Assembly: GCF_012396125.1 (NCBI RefSeq)
Contig: NZ_JAAXOX010000003.1
Span: 465,877 to 529,876, forward strand
DNA length: 64,000 nt
Source of the DNA: Cellulomonas denverensis
Lineage (GTDB): Bacteria; Actinomycetota; Actinomycetes; Actinomycetales; Cellulomonadaceae
Direction: 5' to 3'
In this document: piece after piece, positions 18,625 through 28,087 of the stretch
How positions within the stretch are numbered: position 1 is the stretch's first letter
Layout of the letters: every line of letters starts with the position of its first letter
The notes under the pieces: generated by a model
Seen by the model: only the letters and a program-made list of their open reading frames with translations
What the model was told of the DNA's origin: nothing
Databases searched by the model: none
Translations under genes and position numbers: made by a program

Positions 18625-19955
18625 GCCGGGCCGCCGCCGACGCCGAGCTGCTCGCCCGGGTCGGCTGGTCCTGCTGCACCGAACCTGGCGACCGGGCTGC
18701 GGTCGCCGTGATCGACGCCCTCGGCGCCGCGCCCGCCTGGGAGTGGCTGCTCTCCGCCCGCACCCTGTCGCCCACCCGGGCCGCTCGGGTGCTGGTCGAG
18801 CGGCTGCGCGTCCTGGACGACACCGACCCGGACGCGCCGCTGTCCGCACCGTCCGGCCGGGCGGTCCCGGTGCTCGCCCGGGCGCTGGAACGCTGGCGGC
18901 CCCGCCTCGACACCGATCCCGAGCGGATGCTCGCCGCCGCCGGCCGGATCGGCGCCCAGCCGCTGATCCCGGGCCGGACGGGCTGGCCGGAGCGGGTCGC
19001 CGACCTCGGTGGGACGGCCCCGATCTGCCTGTGGGTCCGCGGCGAACCCCGGGTCGATCAGCTCGTCGCCCGCTCGGTCGCCCTGGTCGGCGCCCGGGCC
19101 GCCAGCGACTACGGCGAACAGGTCACCACCGACCTCGCCGTCGATCTGGCCCGCGGTGGCGTCACGGTGTTGTCCGGCGGGGCCTACGGGATCGATGCGG
19201 CTGCCCACCGGGGTGCGCTCGCGGGCCGTCCCGCCGCGAGCACGGTCGCCCTGCTGGCCGGCGGCCCGGACCGGCTCACCCCGGCCGGGAACGCCGAACT
19301 GCTGCGCCGGGTGATCGACCAGGGCGGGTCGGTGATCGCGGAGAGCCCACCCGGGCGACCACCCAGCCGGTCACGCTTCCTGCTCCGCAACCGCCTGATC
19401 GCCGCGCTCACCGGTGCCACGGTCGTGGTCGAGGCGGGCTGGCGGTCCGGGGCGCTCAACACCGCCCACCATGCCGCCGAGCTGTTCCGCCCGGTCGGCG
19501 CGGTGCCCGGACCGGTCACGTCGGCGGCGTCGGCGGGGTGTCACCGGCTGCTGCGCTCGGGGGTTGGGGTCTGCGTCACGGACGCGGCGGAGGTGCGGGA
19601 GTTGCTGGTGGGCGCGGCGGTGCGATCGGACGGCGGGCGCGGACCCGATGCCGGCGACGACGGGTCCGGATGTGGCCTCGTCGCGATGGGACCTGGGCAC
19701 GGCTCGCGCGCCCGTGGGGGAGACATGAGCGGGGGTGCACGGCGCTCGCCACCCGGGGACGCACCGCCGCACAGCCGCCGGGCGCGGGTGATGGACGCGC
19801 TCAGGCGCTATCCGGCCGGCACGGCCCGGGTGGCGGCCCGCGCCGGGTTGGCGATCGACGAGGTGGAGGCCGAGCTCGGACTGCTGGAGCTGGACGGGGT
19901 GGCACGCCGCACGTCGGAGGGGAGGTGGGCGACGGTGCCGGAGCCTGAGCGGTGA
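18621..19955 (+). CDS. dprA: DNA processing protein DprA (Smf)
   Basis: Single-stranded-DNA-binding protein that loads RecA on incoming DNA. 444 residues from GTG 18621, the start that overlaps the preceding TGA. The Rossmann-like domain contains VALVGARAASDYGEQVTTDL, TVLSGGAYGIDAAAHRGAL, the RxRF segment SRSRFLLRNRLIAALT, and VVVEAGWRSGALNTAHHAAE. The C-terminal winged helix (RVMDALRRYPAGTARVAARA) follows a low-complexity Gly/Asp-rich linker. Its 5' end has been copied into the upstream tandem repeat. Confidence 0.95.
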   Translation: MSRAAADAELLARVGWSCCTEPGDRAAVAVIDALGAAPAWEWLLSARTLSPTRAARVLVERLRVLDDTDPDAPLSAPSGRAVPVLARALERWRPRLDTDPERMLAAAGRIGAQPLIPGRTGWPERVADLGGTAPICLWVRGEPRVDQLVARSVALVGARAASDYGEQVTTDLAVDLARGGVTVLSGGAYGIDAAAHRGALAGRPAASTVALLAGGPDRLTPAGNAELLRRVIDQGGSVIAESPPGRPPSRSRFLLRNRLIAALTGATVVVEAGWRSGALNTAHHAAELFRPVGAVPGPVTSAASAGCHRLLRSGVGVCVTDAAEVRELLVGAAVRSDGGRGPDAGDDGSGCGLVAMGPGHGSRARGGDMSGGARRSPPGDAPPHSRRARVMDALRRYPAGTARVAARAGLAIDEVEAELGLLELDGVARRTSEGRWATVPEPER

Positions 19956-19965
19956 GGGCGGTCGG

Positions 19966-19998
19966 GCCGGACGGCGGGGCTGCCTGTCCCCGTCCGGC
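19966..19998 (+). terminator. dprA terminator hairpin
   Basis: GCCGGAC (19966-19972) pairs with GTCCGGC (19992-19998), with an inner GGGG/CCCC pairing. It begins 10 nt after the dprA stop, between convergent genes. No U-tract. Confidence 0.45.
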
Positions 19999-20101
19999 AC
20001 TCCGACGCGCCCGACAGGGGCAGCGGGATGGGGCGAGAGGGGGAGCGTCGGAGGGGACGTGGACGGCGGCGCCACCGGCGCCTGGGCGTGGGGACCGCGG
20101 G

Positions 20102-20611
20102 TCAGCCGACCGAGCGGCGCACCAGCTCCTCCTCGGCGGCCGTGATCGCGTCGCCGTCACCGCCCTCGTGCGCGAACCGGATCCACCCGGCGTTGCTCTG
20201 CCGGTGTCCGAGACCGACGTCGCCGAACGAATCGAGCAGCACCGAGTCGTTCCAGGGCGCGCGCCGGGTGGGGCGGTGGCCGAGGTCGGCGAGGGCGCGG
20301 TTGATCGGCCAGGTCGCGGCGTCCTCGTCGGTGGTGGGGTTCTCCACATCGGACCAGGTCAGCCGACCGTCGCGGTAGAACCAGGCACTCTGCCAACCGA
20401 GCCCGCCGAAGAAGTCCGCGACGATCCGGGCGACGGTCAGGCCGGCCAGCACGGTGCCGATCTGCTCGCTCTCGATCAGGTCGGTGTCGTCGGGGCCGAG
20501 CACCAGCGCCATCCCGGCACGCAGCGGCACCAGGGTGGACTGCGGGATCCGGGCGTGCAGGTCCTGCGCGGTGTCGGCAGGCGCGACGAAGGCGTCGAGT
20601 TCGTACGGCAT
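20102..20611 (-). CDS. Hypothetical protein
   Basis: 169 residues from ATG 20611 (start MPYELDAFVAP), with AAGGA about 9 nt upstream. No signal peptide or membrane helix. Several Trp-rich segments (FFGGLGWQSAWFYRDGRLTW, ATWPINRALADLG) suggest a compact soluble acidic protein. I do not recognise a family. It is convergent with dprA and divergent from xerC. The frame extends upstream to 20692, but the extra part has no start context. Confidence 0.75.
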   Translation of the reverse strand: MPYELDAFVAPADTAQDLHARIPQSTLVPLRAGMALVLGPDDTDLIESEQIGTVLAGLTVARIVADFFGGLGWQSAWFYRDGRLTWSDVENPTTDEDAATWPINRALADLGHRPTRRAPWNDSVLLDSFGDVGLGHRQSNAGWIRFAHEGGDGDAITAAEEELVRRSVG

Positions 20612-20700
20612 GAGGGGAGTCCTTCCGGGCTGCACCGAGGGGATCCGGAGGTGCGGCGCCAACCGGTCCGGGGTGCGTGCGTCGGCACCCACAGGGGACG

Positions 20701-20706
20701 AGAGTA
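20701..20706 (-). promoter_or_regulatory. Candidate -10 for the minus-strand hypothetical gene
   Basis: On the minus strand the hexamer is TACTCT, about 90 nt before the ATG at 20611. No clear -35. Confidence 0.3.
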
Positions 20707-20855
20707 ATCATCCCATGGGGGCTGTCGGGCCGGGTCCAAGGACCCAGACCCATCGGCCGGTGGCGCAGCATTCCTGAACCGGATGGCCGGACGATCACCC
20801 GTTCGGGGCCGGATCGGTCCCGGAAAATCGGACATACAACCGTGATTCGCCCAAG

Positions 20856-20877
20856 GGTGGGTGATTCCCCACACACC
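20856..20877. other. Imperfect dyad upstream of the xerC promoter
   Basis: GGTGGGTG and CACACACC pair at 7 of 8 positions around a 6-nt centre. It lies 4 nt before the proposed xerC -35, a suitable place for an operator. Binding factor unknown. Confidence 0.3.
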
Positions 20878-20881
20878 ATTC

Positions 20882-20910
20882 TTGTCGCCCGGAGGTGTGA
20901 CGGTCACCCT
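20882..20910 (+). promoter_or_regulatory. xerC promoter, probably leaderless
   Basis: TTGTCG (20882-20887), a 17-nt spacer and CACCCT (20905-20910). The -10 ends 6 nt before the GTG at 20917, which would place the transcription start on the start codon. Confidence 0.5.
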
Positions 20911-20916
20911 AGAGCC

Positions 20917-21849
20917 GTGCAGGCGGCAGCAGGGGTGGAGGAGACGGGCGCGGACAGTGCGCTCGTCGATGACTTCGTGCTCCACCTGCGGGCGCAGCGC
21001 GGGCTGTCCGAGCACACGATCCGGGCCTATGTCGGCGACCTGAACGGCCTGGGCGGCTACGCCCGGCGGAACGGGGTCGACGGGCTGGCCGGTGTCGACC
21101 TGGCGGTGCTGCGCGGCTGGCTGGCCTCGATGGCCGCCGCCGAGCGGAGCCGGGCCACGCTGGCCCGCCGGGGTGCCGCGATCCGGACGTTCTTCGCCTG
21201 GGCCTCCCGCACCGGCCGGATCGCCACCGACCCGGCGCTGCGGCTGGCCTCGGCCCGGCCGTCCTCCACTCTGCCGACCGTGCTGTCCCAGGACTCGGCC
21301 GCGGGCCTGCTGGACGTGGCGCGCACCCGGGCCGACGACGAGGACCCGGTGCACCTGCGGGACTGGGCCGCCCTGGAACTGCTCTACGCCACCGGTGTCC
21401 GGGTCGGCGAGCTGTGCAGCGCCGACGTCGATGACCTGGACCTGTCCGAGCGCACGCTGCGGGTGCTGGGCAAGGGCGGCAAGGAGCGTGTCGTGCCGGT
21501 GGGGGAGCCCGCCGTGGACGCGACCCGGCAGTGGCTCGACCGCGGCCGTCCCGCGCTCGCGGTGGACGGTTCGGGCCCGGCCTTGTTCCTCGGCCGCCGG
21601 GGCCGTCGGCTGGACCAGCGCCAGCTGCGCAGCGCGGTGCACGAGGTCGCCGGAGCCGCCGGGGTGGACGACATCGCCCCGCACGCGCTGCGGCACTCCG
21701 CCGCGACCCATCTGCTCGAGGGGGGCTCCGACCTGCGCAGTGTGCAGGAGGTGCTCGGCCATTCGAGCCTCGCCACGACCCAGCGCTACACCCACGTGAC
21801 CGCGGACCGCCTCCGCGCGTCCTTCGAGCAGGCCCACCCCCGGGCATGA
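20917..21849 (+). CDS. xerC: Site-specific tyrosine recombinase XerC
   Basis: Chromosome dimer resolution recombinase acting at dif with XerD. 310 residues from GTG 20917. The N-terminal SAM-like DNA-binding domain contains [20 protein letters not shown]. All catalytic residues are visible: Arg in [11 protein letters not shown], Lys in [11 protein letters not shown], His/Arg in [10 protein letters not shown], and His/Tyr in [14 protein letters not shown]. Length and position by whiG/rpsB fit XerC rather than a phage integrase. The stop overlaps the next ATG (ATGA). Confidence 0.93.
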   Translation: MQAAAGVEETGADSALVDDFVLHLRAQRGLSEHTIRAYVGDLNGLGGYARRNGVDGLAGVDLAVLRGWLASMAAAERSRATLARRGAAIRTFFAWASRTGRIATDPALRLASARPSSTLPTVLSQDSAAGLLDVARTRADDEDPVHLRDWAALELLYATGVRVGELCSADVDDLDLSERTLRVLGKGGKERVVPVGEPAVDATRQWLDRGRPALAVDGSGPALFLGRRGRRLDQRQLRSAVHEVAGAAGVDDIAPHALRHSAATHLLEGGSDLRSVQEVLGHSSLATTQRYTHVTADRLRASFEQAHPRA

Positions 21850-23534
21850 CCCGCGAGACGGAGACCACCATGACTGTTCCGGTCGAGGAGCACACCGCCC
21901 CCGGTGCTCCCTCGCGTGCGCTCCGCGCGCCGCGCGGCGTCATCCCGCACCAGGTCGGTGTCGATGCCGAGCCGGCGGACGCCGCCCTCGCCACTGTGGT
22001 GCTGCTGACCGAGGACGCCGACCTGGCCGGTGCGCTGGCCGACGCCGTGACGGTGACCGAGGCGCTGGGCGACCTGGCCCAGGACCTGCCACAGCTGACC
22101 CTGGTCGAACCGCTGGACGCGGACGAGCTGGTCGAGGACACCGAGCAGCGCACCGCCGCGGACCGGGTCGCGGCCGACTGGGCGGCGTTCAAGGCCGGCG
22201 GCGACCGGCTGGTCCGCGAGCGGCTGATCCTGCACTACGCCCCGCTGGTGTCGGCGGTGGCCGGCCGGGTCGGGATGCGGCTGCCCGCGATGGTCGAGCA
22301 GGCGGACCTGGTGTCCTACGGCATGTTCGGCCTGATCGACGCGATCGAGAAGTACGAGCCCGGTCGTTCGGTGAAGTTCGAGACCTACGCGTCCTCCCGG
22401 ATCCGCGGCGCGATCCTGGACGAGCTGCGGGCGATGGACTGGATCCCGCGCTCGGTGCGGACCAAGGCCCGTGCGGTGGACCGCGCCTACGCGGAGCTGG
22501 AGTCCGAGCTGCACCGGGTGCCCACCGAGCGCGAGGTGGCCGGGCGGTTGCAGATCGAGCTGCGTGAGCTGCGGGCGCTGTTCACCCAGCTGTCCACGGT
22601 GAACGTGGCCGCCCTGGACGAGCTGCTGGGCGCCGGGGACTCCGACCGGCTCTCGCTGCTGGACACCCTGGGCGACGACCGCAGCCCGGATCCCGGCGAC
22701 TCCTTCGAGGCGCAGGAGACCAAATTTCTGCTGGCCCGGGCGATCGACCAGCTCGGCGAGCGGGAGAAGCTGGTCCTGGTCCTCTACTACTACGAGGGCA
22801 TGACCCTGGCCGAGATCGGGCGGGTGCTGGGCGTCACCGAGTCCCGGATCTCCCAGATGCACACCGCGGCGATGCTCCGGCTGCGGGCCCGGCTGACCGA
22901 GGCCGACCGCGGCTGACCCGGCGCCTGCTCCGACCGCCACCCCGTCCGACCCGGCCCCGCCCGCGACGTCCCCCAGGGCGCCGGCGTCCGGCAGCAGCAC
23001 CACCGGCCCGCCGTGCAGCAGCAGCCATGGGTCGAGGTACTCCTCGCCCTCGCGCACGCCCCAGTGCAGGCAGCAGCCCGGATCGCAGTGGCTCGCCCCG
23101 CCGCCGACGGTCCCGATCACCTGGCCGGCCCGGACCCGGTCGCCGACCGACACGGTGGCGAGCACCGGTTCCAGCGAACTGCGCAGGCCGTCGTCGTGGG
23201 TGACGGTGAGCACCGGCCGGTCGACCACGGTGCCGGCGAAGGTCACCGTCCCGTCGCGTGGGGCGAGCGCCGGTGAGCCGGGGTTGGCGGCCAGGTCGAT
23301 CCCGCGGTGCCCGGGTGACCAGCGCTGGGCGGGCCGGTCGAAGGCGCGCAGCAGCTCGGGCTGATCCTGGACCGGGGCGGTCCAGCCGGTCCCTCCGGTC
23401 GCCGGGGACGCGGCAGGGGTGCCGCGGGTGGCGGAGGCGCGGTGCAGGCCGGTCAGCCCGAGCGCGACCAGCAGCACGGTGGTGCCGAGGGCGGCGAGGG
23501 TCCGGCGGTTCCGGATGGCGGGTGAAGTCGTCAT
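21786..23534 (-). CDS. M23 family metallopeptidase with a run-on antisense C-terminus
   Basis: ATG 23534 starts [17 protein letters not shown], followed by a signal-anchor ([18 protein letters not shown]). The LytM/M23 domain spans about residues 50-195: [11 protein letters not shown] (HxxxD), then [20 protein letters not shown]; the usual second HxH is reduced to CLHW. The family normally ends about here (near 22945). No stop occurs until 21786, so the frame predicts about 380 extra residues, covering whiG entirely on the opposite strand. The domain is secure; the true C-terminal end is not. Confidence 0.55.
   Translation of the reverse strand: MTTSPAIRNRRTLAALGTTVLLVALGLTGLHRASATRGTPAASPATGGTGWTAPVQDQPELLRAFDRPAQRWSPGHRGIDLAANPGSPALAPRDGTVTFAGTVVDRPVLTVTHDDGLRSSLEPVLATVSVGDRVRAGQVIGTVGGGASHCDPGCCLHWGVREGEEYLDPWLLLHGGPVVLLPDAGALGDVAGGAGSDGVAVGAGAGSAAVGLGQPGPQPEHRRGVHLGDPGLGDAQHPPDLGQGHALVVVEDQDQLLPLAELVDRPGQQKFGLLRLEGVAGIRAAVVAQGVQQREPVGVPGAQQLVQGGHVHRGQLGEQRPQLTQLDLQPPGHLALGGHPVQLGLQLRVGAVHRTGLGPHRARDPVHRPQLVQDRAADPGGRVGLELHRTTGLVLLDRVDQAEHAVGHQVRLLDHRGQPHPDPAGHRRHQRGVVQDQPLADQPVAAGLERRPVGRDPVRGGALLGVLDQLVRVQRFDQGQLWQVLGQVAQRLGHRHGVGQRTGQVGVLGQQHHSGEGGVRRLGIDTDLVRDDAARRAERTRGSTGGGVLLDRNSHGGLRLAGHARGWACSKDARRRSAVTWV
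21846..22916 (+). CDS. whiG: WhiG/FliA-type alternative sigma factor
   Basis: Sigma-70 family group 3 factor, 356 residues. After an acidic, Ala-rich N-terminal extension of about 110 residues come region 2 ([40 protein letters not shown]), a [10 protein letters not shown] linker, region 3 ([14 protein letters not shown]) and region 4 ([20 protein letters not shown]). The [14 protein letters not shown] stretch marks the FliA/WhiG class. The ATG at 21846 overlaps xerC; an alternative ATG at 21870 lies 8 codons on. In Streptomyces whiG sits near rpsB; in a non-sporulating host a motility role is more likely. The M23 gene runs antisense through its full length. Confidence 0.9.
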   Translation: MTRETETTMTVPVEEHTAPGAPSRALRAPRGVIPHQVGVDAEPADAALATVVLLTEDADLAGALADAVTVTEALGDLAQDLPQLTLVEPLDADELVEDTEQRTAADRVAADWAAFKAGGDRLVRERLILHYAPLVSAVAGRVGMRLPAMVEQADLVSYGMFGLIDAIEKYEPGRSVKFETYASSRIRGAILDELRAMDWIPRSVRTKARAVDRAYAELESELHRVPTEREVAGRLQIELRELRALFTQLSTVNVAALDELLGAGDSDRLSLLDTLGDDRSPDPGDSFEAQETKFLLARAIDQLGEREKLVLVLYYYEGMTLAEIGRVLGVTESRISQMHTAAMLRLRARLTEADRG

Positions 23535-23680
23535 GACGTGAGGGTCCGCGTGGCACCGCGCCTGGACCAGAGCCGGTCCGGCGGGTTGGGGACCACGGCC
23601 GGGTCGCCGGGCCTGTGGGCAGGTGGCCGCCCGGTGATCACGCCCACAGCCGGACGGCCTCGATCGCTGCGTCGTTCCGG

Positions 23681-23914
23681 TAAGCTTCTGCTTGCGACCG
23701 GTCTGTGCCGGTCGACATCGCGCGTCATCAACCGCCCCAGGGCGGGCCGGCGCCGGCAGCGGTCCACCCGGGCAACCGGGTGGTGTCGGCCACGGCATGA
23801 CGCCAGGGATGCACCCACCCGGGGGCATCGACAACCGGACGAGCGGGCCCCGCCGACTGCGGAGCCCGCGATCATGCTGCGCGCCCCCGCTGGGGTGCGC
23901 CGGAAGGACGTGCC
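23681..23914 (+). promoter_or_regulatory. rpsB promoter and structured leader
   Basis: TAAGCT at 23681-23686 is a -10 candidate, predicting a leader of about 220 nt. Inside it, CCACCCGG-GCAA-CCGGGTGG (23764-23783) is a perfect 8-bp stem closed by a GNRA-type tetraloop. Other GC-rich stems flank it. GGAAGGA precedes the rpsB ATG. The interval from 23535 to 23680 holds no recognisable gene. S2 autoregulation through this leader is plausible but inferred. Confidence 0.4.
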
Positions 23915-24865
23915 ATGGCCGTCGTGACCATGCGCCAGCTGCTCGAGAGCGGTGTCCACTTCGGGCACCAGACCCGTCGGTGGAACCCGAAGATGAAGCG
24001 CTTCATCTTCACCGAGCGCAACGGCATCTACATCGTCGACCTGCAGCAGTCGCTGTCCTACATCGACCGCGCCTACGAGTTCGTCAAGGAGACCGTCGCC
24101 CACGGCGGCAGCATCCTGTTCGTCGGCACCAAGAAGCAGGCCCAGGAGCCGATCGCCGAGCAGGCCGCCCGCGTGGGGATGCCCTACGTGAACCAGCGCT
24201 GGCTCGGTGGCATGCTGACCAACTTCCAGACGGTCAACAAGCGACTGCAGCGGCTCAAGGAGCTCGAGCTCATCGACTTCGACGACGTCGCGGGGAGCGC
24301 CTTCACCAAGAAGGAGCTGCTCATCATGCGTCGCGAGAAGGACAAGCTCGCCAAGACCCTCGGCGGCATCCGCGACATGGCCCGGGTTCCCTCGGCCGTG
24401 TGGATCGTGGACACCAACAAGGAGCACCTGGCCGTCGACGAGGCGCGCAAGCTCGGTATCCCGGTCGTCGCGATCCTGGACACCAACTGCGACCCCGACC
24501 AGGTCGACTACCCGATCCCGGGCAACGACGACGCCATCCGCGCCGTGCAGCTGCTGACCCGCGTGATCGCCGACGCCGCGGCCGAGGGCACCATGGCCCG
24601 CCACGCCGCCCGTTCCGGCCAGACCGAGGGTGCCGCCGCCGGCACCGCCGCCGAGGCCGAGCCGCTGGCCGAGTGGGAGCGCGAGCTGCTCGCCGGTTCC
24701 GAGGCCGCCGAGTCGCCCGCCGCCGAGGCCGCTGCCGAGACCGACGGTGCCCCCGCCGGTGAGGCCGGCCCCGCCGAGGGTGCCGCCGTCCCGGGTCAGG
24801 ACGCCGCTCCGGCCGTCGAGGAGGCCGCCGAGGCCGCCGCGAACGAGTCCGACTCCGCCAACTGA
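23915..24865 (+). CDS. rpsB: 30S ribosomal protein S2
   Basis: Small-subunit protein, 316 residues. The canonical S2 core covers about residues 1-235: [54 protein letters not shown], and [16 protein letters not shown]. The remaining ~80 residues are an Ala/Glu-rich acidic tail, a common actinobacterial extension. The ATG at 23915 follows GGAAGGA by 6 nt. tsf follows 30 nt downstream in the classic rpsB-tsf operon. Confidence 0.98.
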   Translation: MAVVTMRQLLESGVHFGHQTRRWNPKMKRFIFTERNGIYIVDLQQSLSYIDRAYEFVKETVAHGGSILFVGTKKQAQEPIAEQAARVGMPYVNQRWLGGMLTNFQTVNKRLQRLKELELIDFDDVAGSAFTKKELLIMRREKDKLAKTLGGIRDMARVPSAVWIVDTNKEHLAVDEARKLGIPVVAILDTNCDPDQVDYPIPGNDDAIRAVQLLTRVIADAAAEGTMARHAARSGQTEGAAAGTAAEAEPLAEWERELLAGSEAAESPAAEAAAETDGAPAGEAGPAEGAAVPGQDAAPAVEEAAEAAANESDSAN

Positions 24866-24895
24866 CCCCCACGACCCACAAGGACGGATACACAG

Positions 24896-25741
24896 ATGGC
24901 GAACTACAGCCTCGCTGACATCAAGGACCTCCGTGAGGCCACCGGTGCCGGCATGATGGACGTCAAGAAGGCCCTCGAGGAGGCCGACGGCGACAAGGAC
25001 AAGGCGCTGGAGATCATCCGCGTCAAGGGCCTCAAGGGTGTCTCCAAGCGCGAGAGCCGCTCCGCGTCCGACGGTCTGGTGGCCGCCGAGGTCATCACCG
25101 CCGGTGACGGGGAGAACGAGGTCGGCGTCATCGTCGAGGTGAACTCGGAGACGGACTTCGTCACCAAGAACGCCACCTTCATCACCCTGGCCGACAAGGT
25201 CCTCGCCACCGCGGTCGCCTCCGGTGCCCGCGACGCCGACGCCCTGCTCGCCGCGGACGTCGACGGCAAGCCGCTGTCGGAGATCGTGGACGAGACCGCC
25301 GCGGTGCTGGGCGAGAAGCTGGTCGTGCGCCGCGTGGAGCGCGTCGCCGGCGAGAAGGTCACCGTCTACCTGCACAAGGTGAACAAGGACCTCCCCCCGC
25401 AGGTCGGCGTGCTGGTCGCCACCGACGCCAAGGGTGCGGAGATCGCCCGCGACATCGCCACCCACATCGCGGCGTTCTCCCCGCAGTACCTGACCCGCGA
25501 CGAGGTCCCGGCCGACACGGTCGCGAACGAGCGCCGGATCGCCGAGGAGACCTCGCGCAACGAGGGCAAGCCGGAGGCCGCGCTGCCGAAGATCGTCGAG
25601 GGCCGCCTGAACGGGTTCTTCAAGGAGGTCGTCCTGCTGGACCAGCCCTTCGCCAAGGACCCGAAGAAGTCGGTCGGCCAGGTGCTCACCGAGGCTGGTG
25701 GCACCGTGACCGGCTTCGTCCGGTACCGCGTCGGCGCCTGA
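24896..25741 (+). CDS. tsf: Elongation factor Ts
   Basis: Nucleotide exchange factor for EF-Tu. 281 residues. The N-terminal UBA-like module and TDVGxPM-like motif are visible in [20 protein letters not shown]. The core includes [18 protein letters not shown], the EF-Ts signature. AAGGACGGA is upstream of the ATG. Full length, followed by a strong terminator. Confidence 0.98.
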   Translation: MANYSLADIKDLREATGAGMMDVKKALEEADGDKDKALEIIRVKGLKGVSKRESRSASDGLVAAEVITAGDGENEVGVIVEVNSETDFVTKNATFITLADKVLATAVASGARDADALLAADVDGKPLSEIVDETAAVLGEKLVVRRVERVAGEKVTVYLHKVNKDLPPQVGVLVATDAKGAEIARDIATHIAAFSPQYLTRDEVPADTVANERRIAEETSRNEGKPEAALPKIVEGRLNGFFKEVVLLDQPFAKDPKKSVGQVLTEAGGTVTGFVRYRVGA

Positions 25742-25753
25742 CGCACCCCGCAT

Positions 25754-25790
25754 CCGGTGGCCCCGGCCCGCACAGGGCCGGGGCCACCGG
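25754..25790 (+). terminator. tsf terminator hairpin
   Basis: Perfect 16-bp stem (CCGGTGGCCCCGGCCC and its complement) with a GCACA loop, 12 nt after the tsf stop. No U-tract. Confidence 0.7.
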
Positions 25791-25842
25791 CGCGAGCACC
25801 ATCAGCACCACCTGCCAGCCGACGACTCCCGGAGGAATCCCC

Positions 25843-26589
25843 ATGGCCACCATGATCGACGAGACGACCGGCGAGGCGCGTACCGCACGGCGGGTGCTGC
25901 TGAAGCTGTCCGGCGAGGCGTTCGGCGGCGGCTCGATCGGGCTGGACGCCGCGGTGGTCCGCCGGATCGCCAGCGAGATCGGCGCCGCGGTGGCCGAGGG
26001 CGTGCAGGTCGCGATCGTGGTGGGCGGCGGCAACTTCTTCCGTGGTGCGCAGCTGGCCACGATGGGCCTGGACCGGGCCCGGGCCGACTACATGGGGATG
26101 CTCGGCACCGTGATGAACTGCCTGGCGCTGCAGGACTTCCTGGAGCAGGCCGGGGTGAGCACCCGGGTGCAGACCGCGATCACGATGGGCCAGGTCGCCG
26201 AGCCGTACATCCCGCTGCGGGCGATCCGGCACCTGGAGAAGGACCGCGTGGTGATCTTCGGCGCCGGCGCGGGCCTGCCGTACTTCTCCACCGACACCGT
26301 CTCGGTGCAGCGCGCGCTGGAGACGCACTGCGACGAGGTGCTGATGGGCAAGAACGGGGTGGACGGCGTCTACACCGCCGACCCGCGCACCGACCCCACC
26401 GCCCGCCGCCTGGACCACCTGACGTACACCGAGGCCATCGTCGGCGAGCTCGGCGTGATGGACTCCACCGCGCTGAGCATGTGCCGGGACAACGGCGTGC
26501 GGATGCGGGTCTTCGGCCTGGAGGAGCCGGGGAATGTCACCCGGGCACTCCGGGGTGAGAAGATCGGGACCCTGGTCACCGAGGACTGA
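25843..26589 (+). CDS. pyrH: Uridylate kinase
   Basis: Amino-acid-kinase-fold UMP kinase making UDP in pyrimidine synthesis. 248 residues. Motifs: [37 protein letters not shown] and GADHN-like [24 protein letters not shown] lies 6 nt before the ATG. An in-frame Met (M4) is a less likely start. frr follows after 41 nt. Confidence 0.97.
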   Translation: MATMIDETTGEARTARRVLLKLSGEAFGGGSIGLDAAVVRRIASEIGAAVAEGVQVAIVVGGGNFFRGAQLATMGLDRARADYMGMLGTVMNCLALQDFLEQAGVSTRVQTAITMGQVAEPYIPLRAIRHLEKDRVVIFGAGAGLPYFSTDTVSVQRALETHCDEVLMGKNGVDGVYTADPRTDPTARRLDHLTYTEAIVGELGVMDSTALSMCRDNGVRMRVFGLEEPGNVTRALRGEKIGTLVTED

Positions 26590-26630
26590 CCCACCCACCG
26601 TCCGAGGACCACAGAACCAAAGGAGCCACC

Positions 26631-27188
26631 GTGATCGACGACATCCTCCTCGAGGCCGAGGAGAAGATGGACAAGGCAGTCGAGGTCGCCAAGGAGGACT
26701 TCGCGGCGATCCGCACCGGCCGTGCGAACGCCGCGATGTTCAACAAGATCGTCGTGGACTACTACGGCGCGCCCACGCCGCTGCAGCAGCTCGCGTCCTT
26801 CCAGGTGACCGAGGCCCGCACCGTGCTGATCTCGCCCTTCGACAAGTCGGCGATGTCCGCGATCGAGAAGGCGCTGCGCGACTCCGACCTCGGGGTGAAC
26901 CCGAGCAACGACGGCAACGCGATCCGGATCATCCTGCCCGCCCTGACCGAGGAGCGGCGCAAGGACTACGTGAAGCTGGCCAAGACCAAGGCCGAGGACG
27001 CCAAGATCTCGATCCGCAGCGTCCGCCGCCGGGCCAAGGACGCGCTGGACAAGCTGGCCAAGGACGGCGACGCCGGTGAGGACGAGGTCGCCCGGGCGGA
27101 GAAGGAGCTGGAGTCCCTGACCAAGGGGCACGTCGACACCATCGACACCGTGCTCTCCGCCAAGGAGAGCGAGCTCCTCGAGGTCTGA
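26631..27188 (+). CDS. frr: Ribosome recycling factor
   Basis: Dissociates post-termination ribosomes with EF-G. 185 residues, standard length. Characteristic segments: [34 protein letters not shown], and [20 protein letters not shown]. The GTG at 26631 is preceded by AAAGGAG. cdsA starts 7 nt after the stop. Confidence 0.98.
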   Translation: MIDDILLEAEEKMDKAVEVAKEDFAAIRTGRANAAMFNKIVVDYYGAPTPLQQLASFQVTEARTVLISPFDKSAMSAIEKALRDSDLGVNPSNDGNAIRIILPALTEERRKDYVKLAKTKAEDAKISIRSVRRRAKDALDKLAKDGDAGEDEVARAEKELESLTKGHVDTIDTVLSAKESELLEV

Positions 27189-27195
27189 GGCAGTC

Positions 27196-28041
27196 ATGTC
27201 CACCACCGTCGCCCCCACCACACCCACCCGCGCCGGCCGGAATCTCCCGGCCGCGGTCGGGGTGGGTCTCGGACTGCTCGCCGCCGTCGCCGCCTCGCTG
27301 ATCTTCCGCAAGGAGGTCTTCGGGGTGGTGGCGGTGGTCGCCGTGGGCGTCGGCATCTGGGAGCTGGCGCAGGCCTTCGCCCGCCGCGGGGTGCACATCC
27401 CGCTGCTGCCGCTCCTGGTCGGGGACATCGGAATCCTGGTCTCGGCCTACGTCGCCGGCCCGGAGGCGCTGTTCGTCGCCTTCGTGCTCACCGTCGGTGG
27501 CCTGGTGATCTGGCGGGTGCTGGACGGGACCGGCCCCGCCGCGCTGCGCGACGCCACCGCCGGGGCGTTCGCCGCCGCCTACCTGCCGCTGATGGGCGGC
27601 TTCGTCATGCTGATGCTGGCGGCCGAGGACGGGGCGGCCCGGGTCGCGCTGTTCGTGCTGCTGTGCGTGGCCAACGACACCGGTGGCTACGCCGTCGGGG
27701 TGCTCATCGGGCGGCATCCGCTGGCCCCGTCGGTCAGCCCCAAGAAGACCTGGGAAGGTCTGGCGGGGTCCGTGGTGTTGGCCTGTGTGGTCGGGGTGCT
27801 CGGTGTGCACCTCATGTTCGACGGTGACCCCGCGGTGGGGGCGCTGCTCGGGGTCGCGGCCGTGGCGGTGGCCACGCTCGGTGACCTCGCGGAGTCGCTG
27901 CTCAAGCGGGACCTCGAACTCAAGGACATGGGCAGCGTGCTTCCCGGCCACGGCGGAGTGCTGGACCGGATCGACTCGCTGCTGCTCGCCGCCCCCGTGA
28001 TCTACCTGCTGCTGCACGCCCTGCAGCCGGTCGCGGCCTGA
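27196..28041 (+). CDS. cdsA: Phosphatidate cytidylyltransferase
   Basis: Makes CDP-diacylglycerol from phosphatidate and CTP at the membrane, the branch point for phospholipids. 281 residues with about seven membrane helices. The CDP-DG synthase signature is in [14 protein letters not shown] and [18 protein letters not shown], followed by [15 protein letters not shown]. Its position after frr is conserved. Confidence 0.96.
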   Translation: MSTTVAPTTPTRAGRNLPAAVGVGLGLLAAVAASLIFRKEVFGVVAVVAVGVGIWELAQAFARRGVHIPLLPLLVGDIGILVSAYVAGPEALFVAFVLTVGGLVIWRVLDGTGPAALRDATAGAFAAAYLPLMGGFVMLMLAAEDGAARVALFVLLCVANDTGGYAVGVLIGRHPLAPSVSPKKTWEGLAGSVVLACVVGVLGVHLMFDGDPAVGALLGVAAVAVATLGDLAESLLKRDLELKDMGSVLPGHGGVLDRIDSLLLAAPVIYLLLHALQPVAA

Positions 28042-28087
28042 CCCGTCCGGGCGCACCACCTCAGCCGACAACACGCCGGAGCCTCGC

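Larger units (their letters stand above)
18479..18661 (+). repeat. 71-bp tandem duplication of the comM-dprA junction
   Basis: Copies begin at 18479 and 18550 (65 of 71 bases identical). A third, partial copy begins at 18621, where the first 41 nt of dprA match copy 2 at 34 of 41 bases. The first ~40 nt of each unit resemble the dprA 5' end. The last ~38 nt resemble the comM 3' end (29 of 38 bases). Each unit starts with GTGAGC, so every copy boundary is a GTGA stop/start overlap. Confidence 0.9.
20612..20916. other. Divergent intergenic region before xerC
   Basis: 305 nt without a gene. It holds the candidate promoters of the two flanking divergent genes and one imperfect dyad (20856-20877), all annotated separately. 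The stretch at 20821-20880 is less GC-rich than its surroundings. I see no tRNA or further ORF. Confidence 0.6.
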
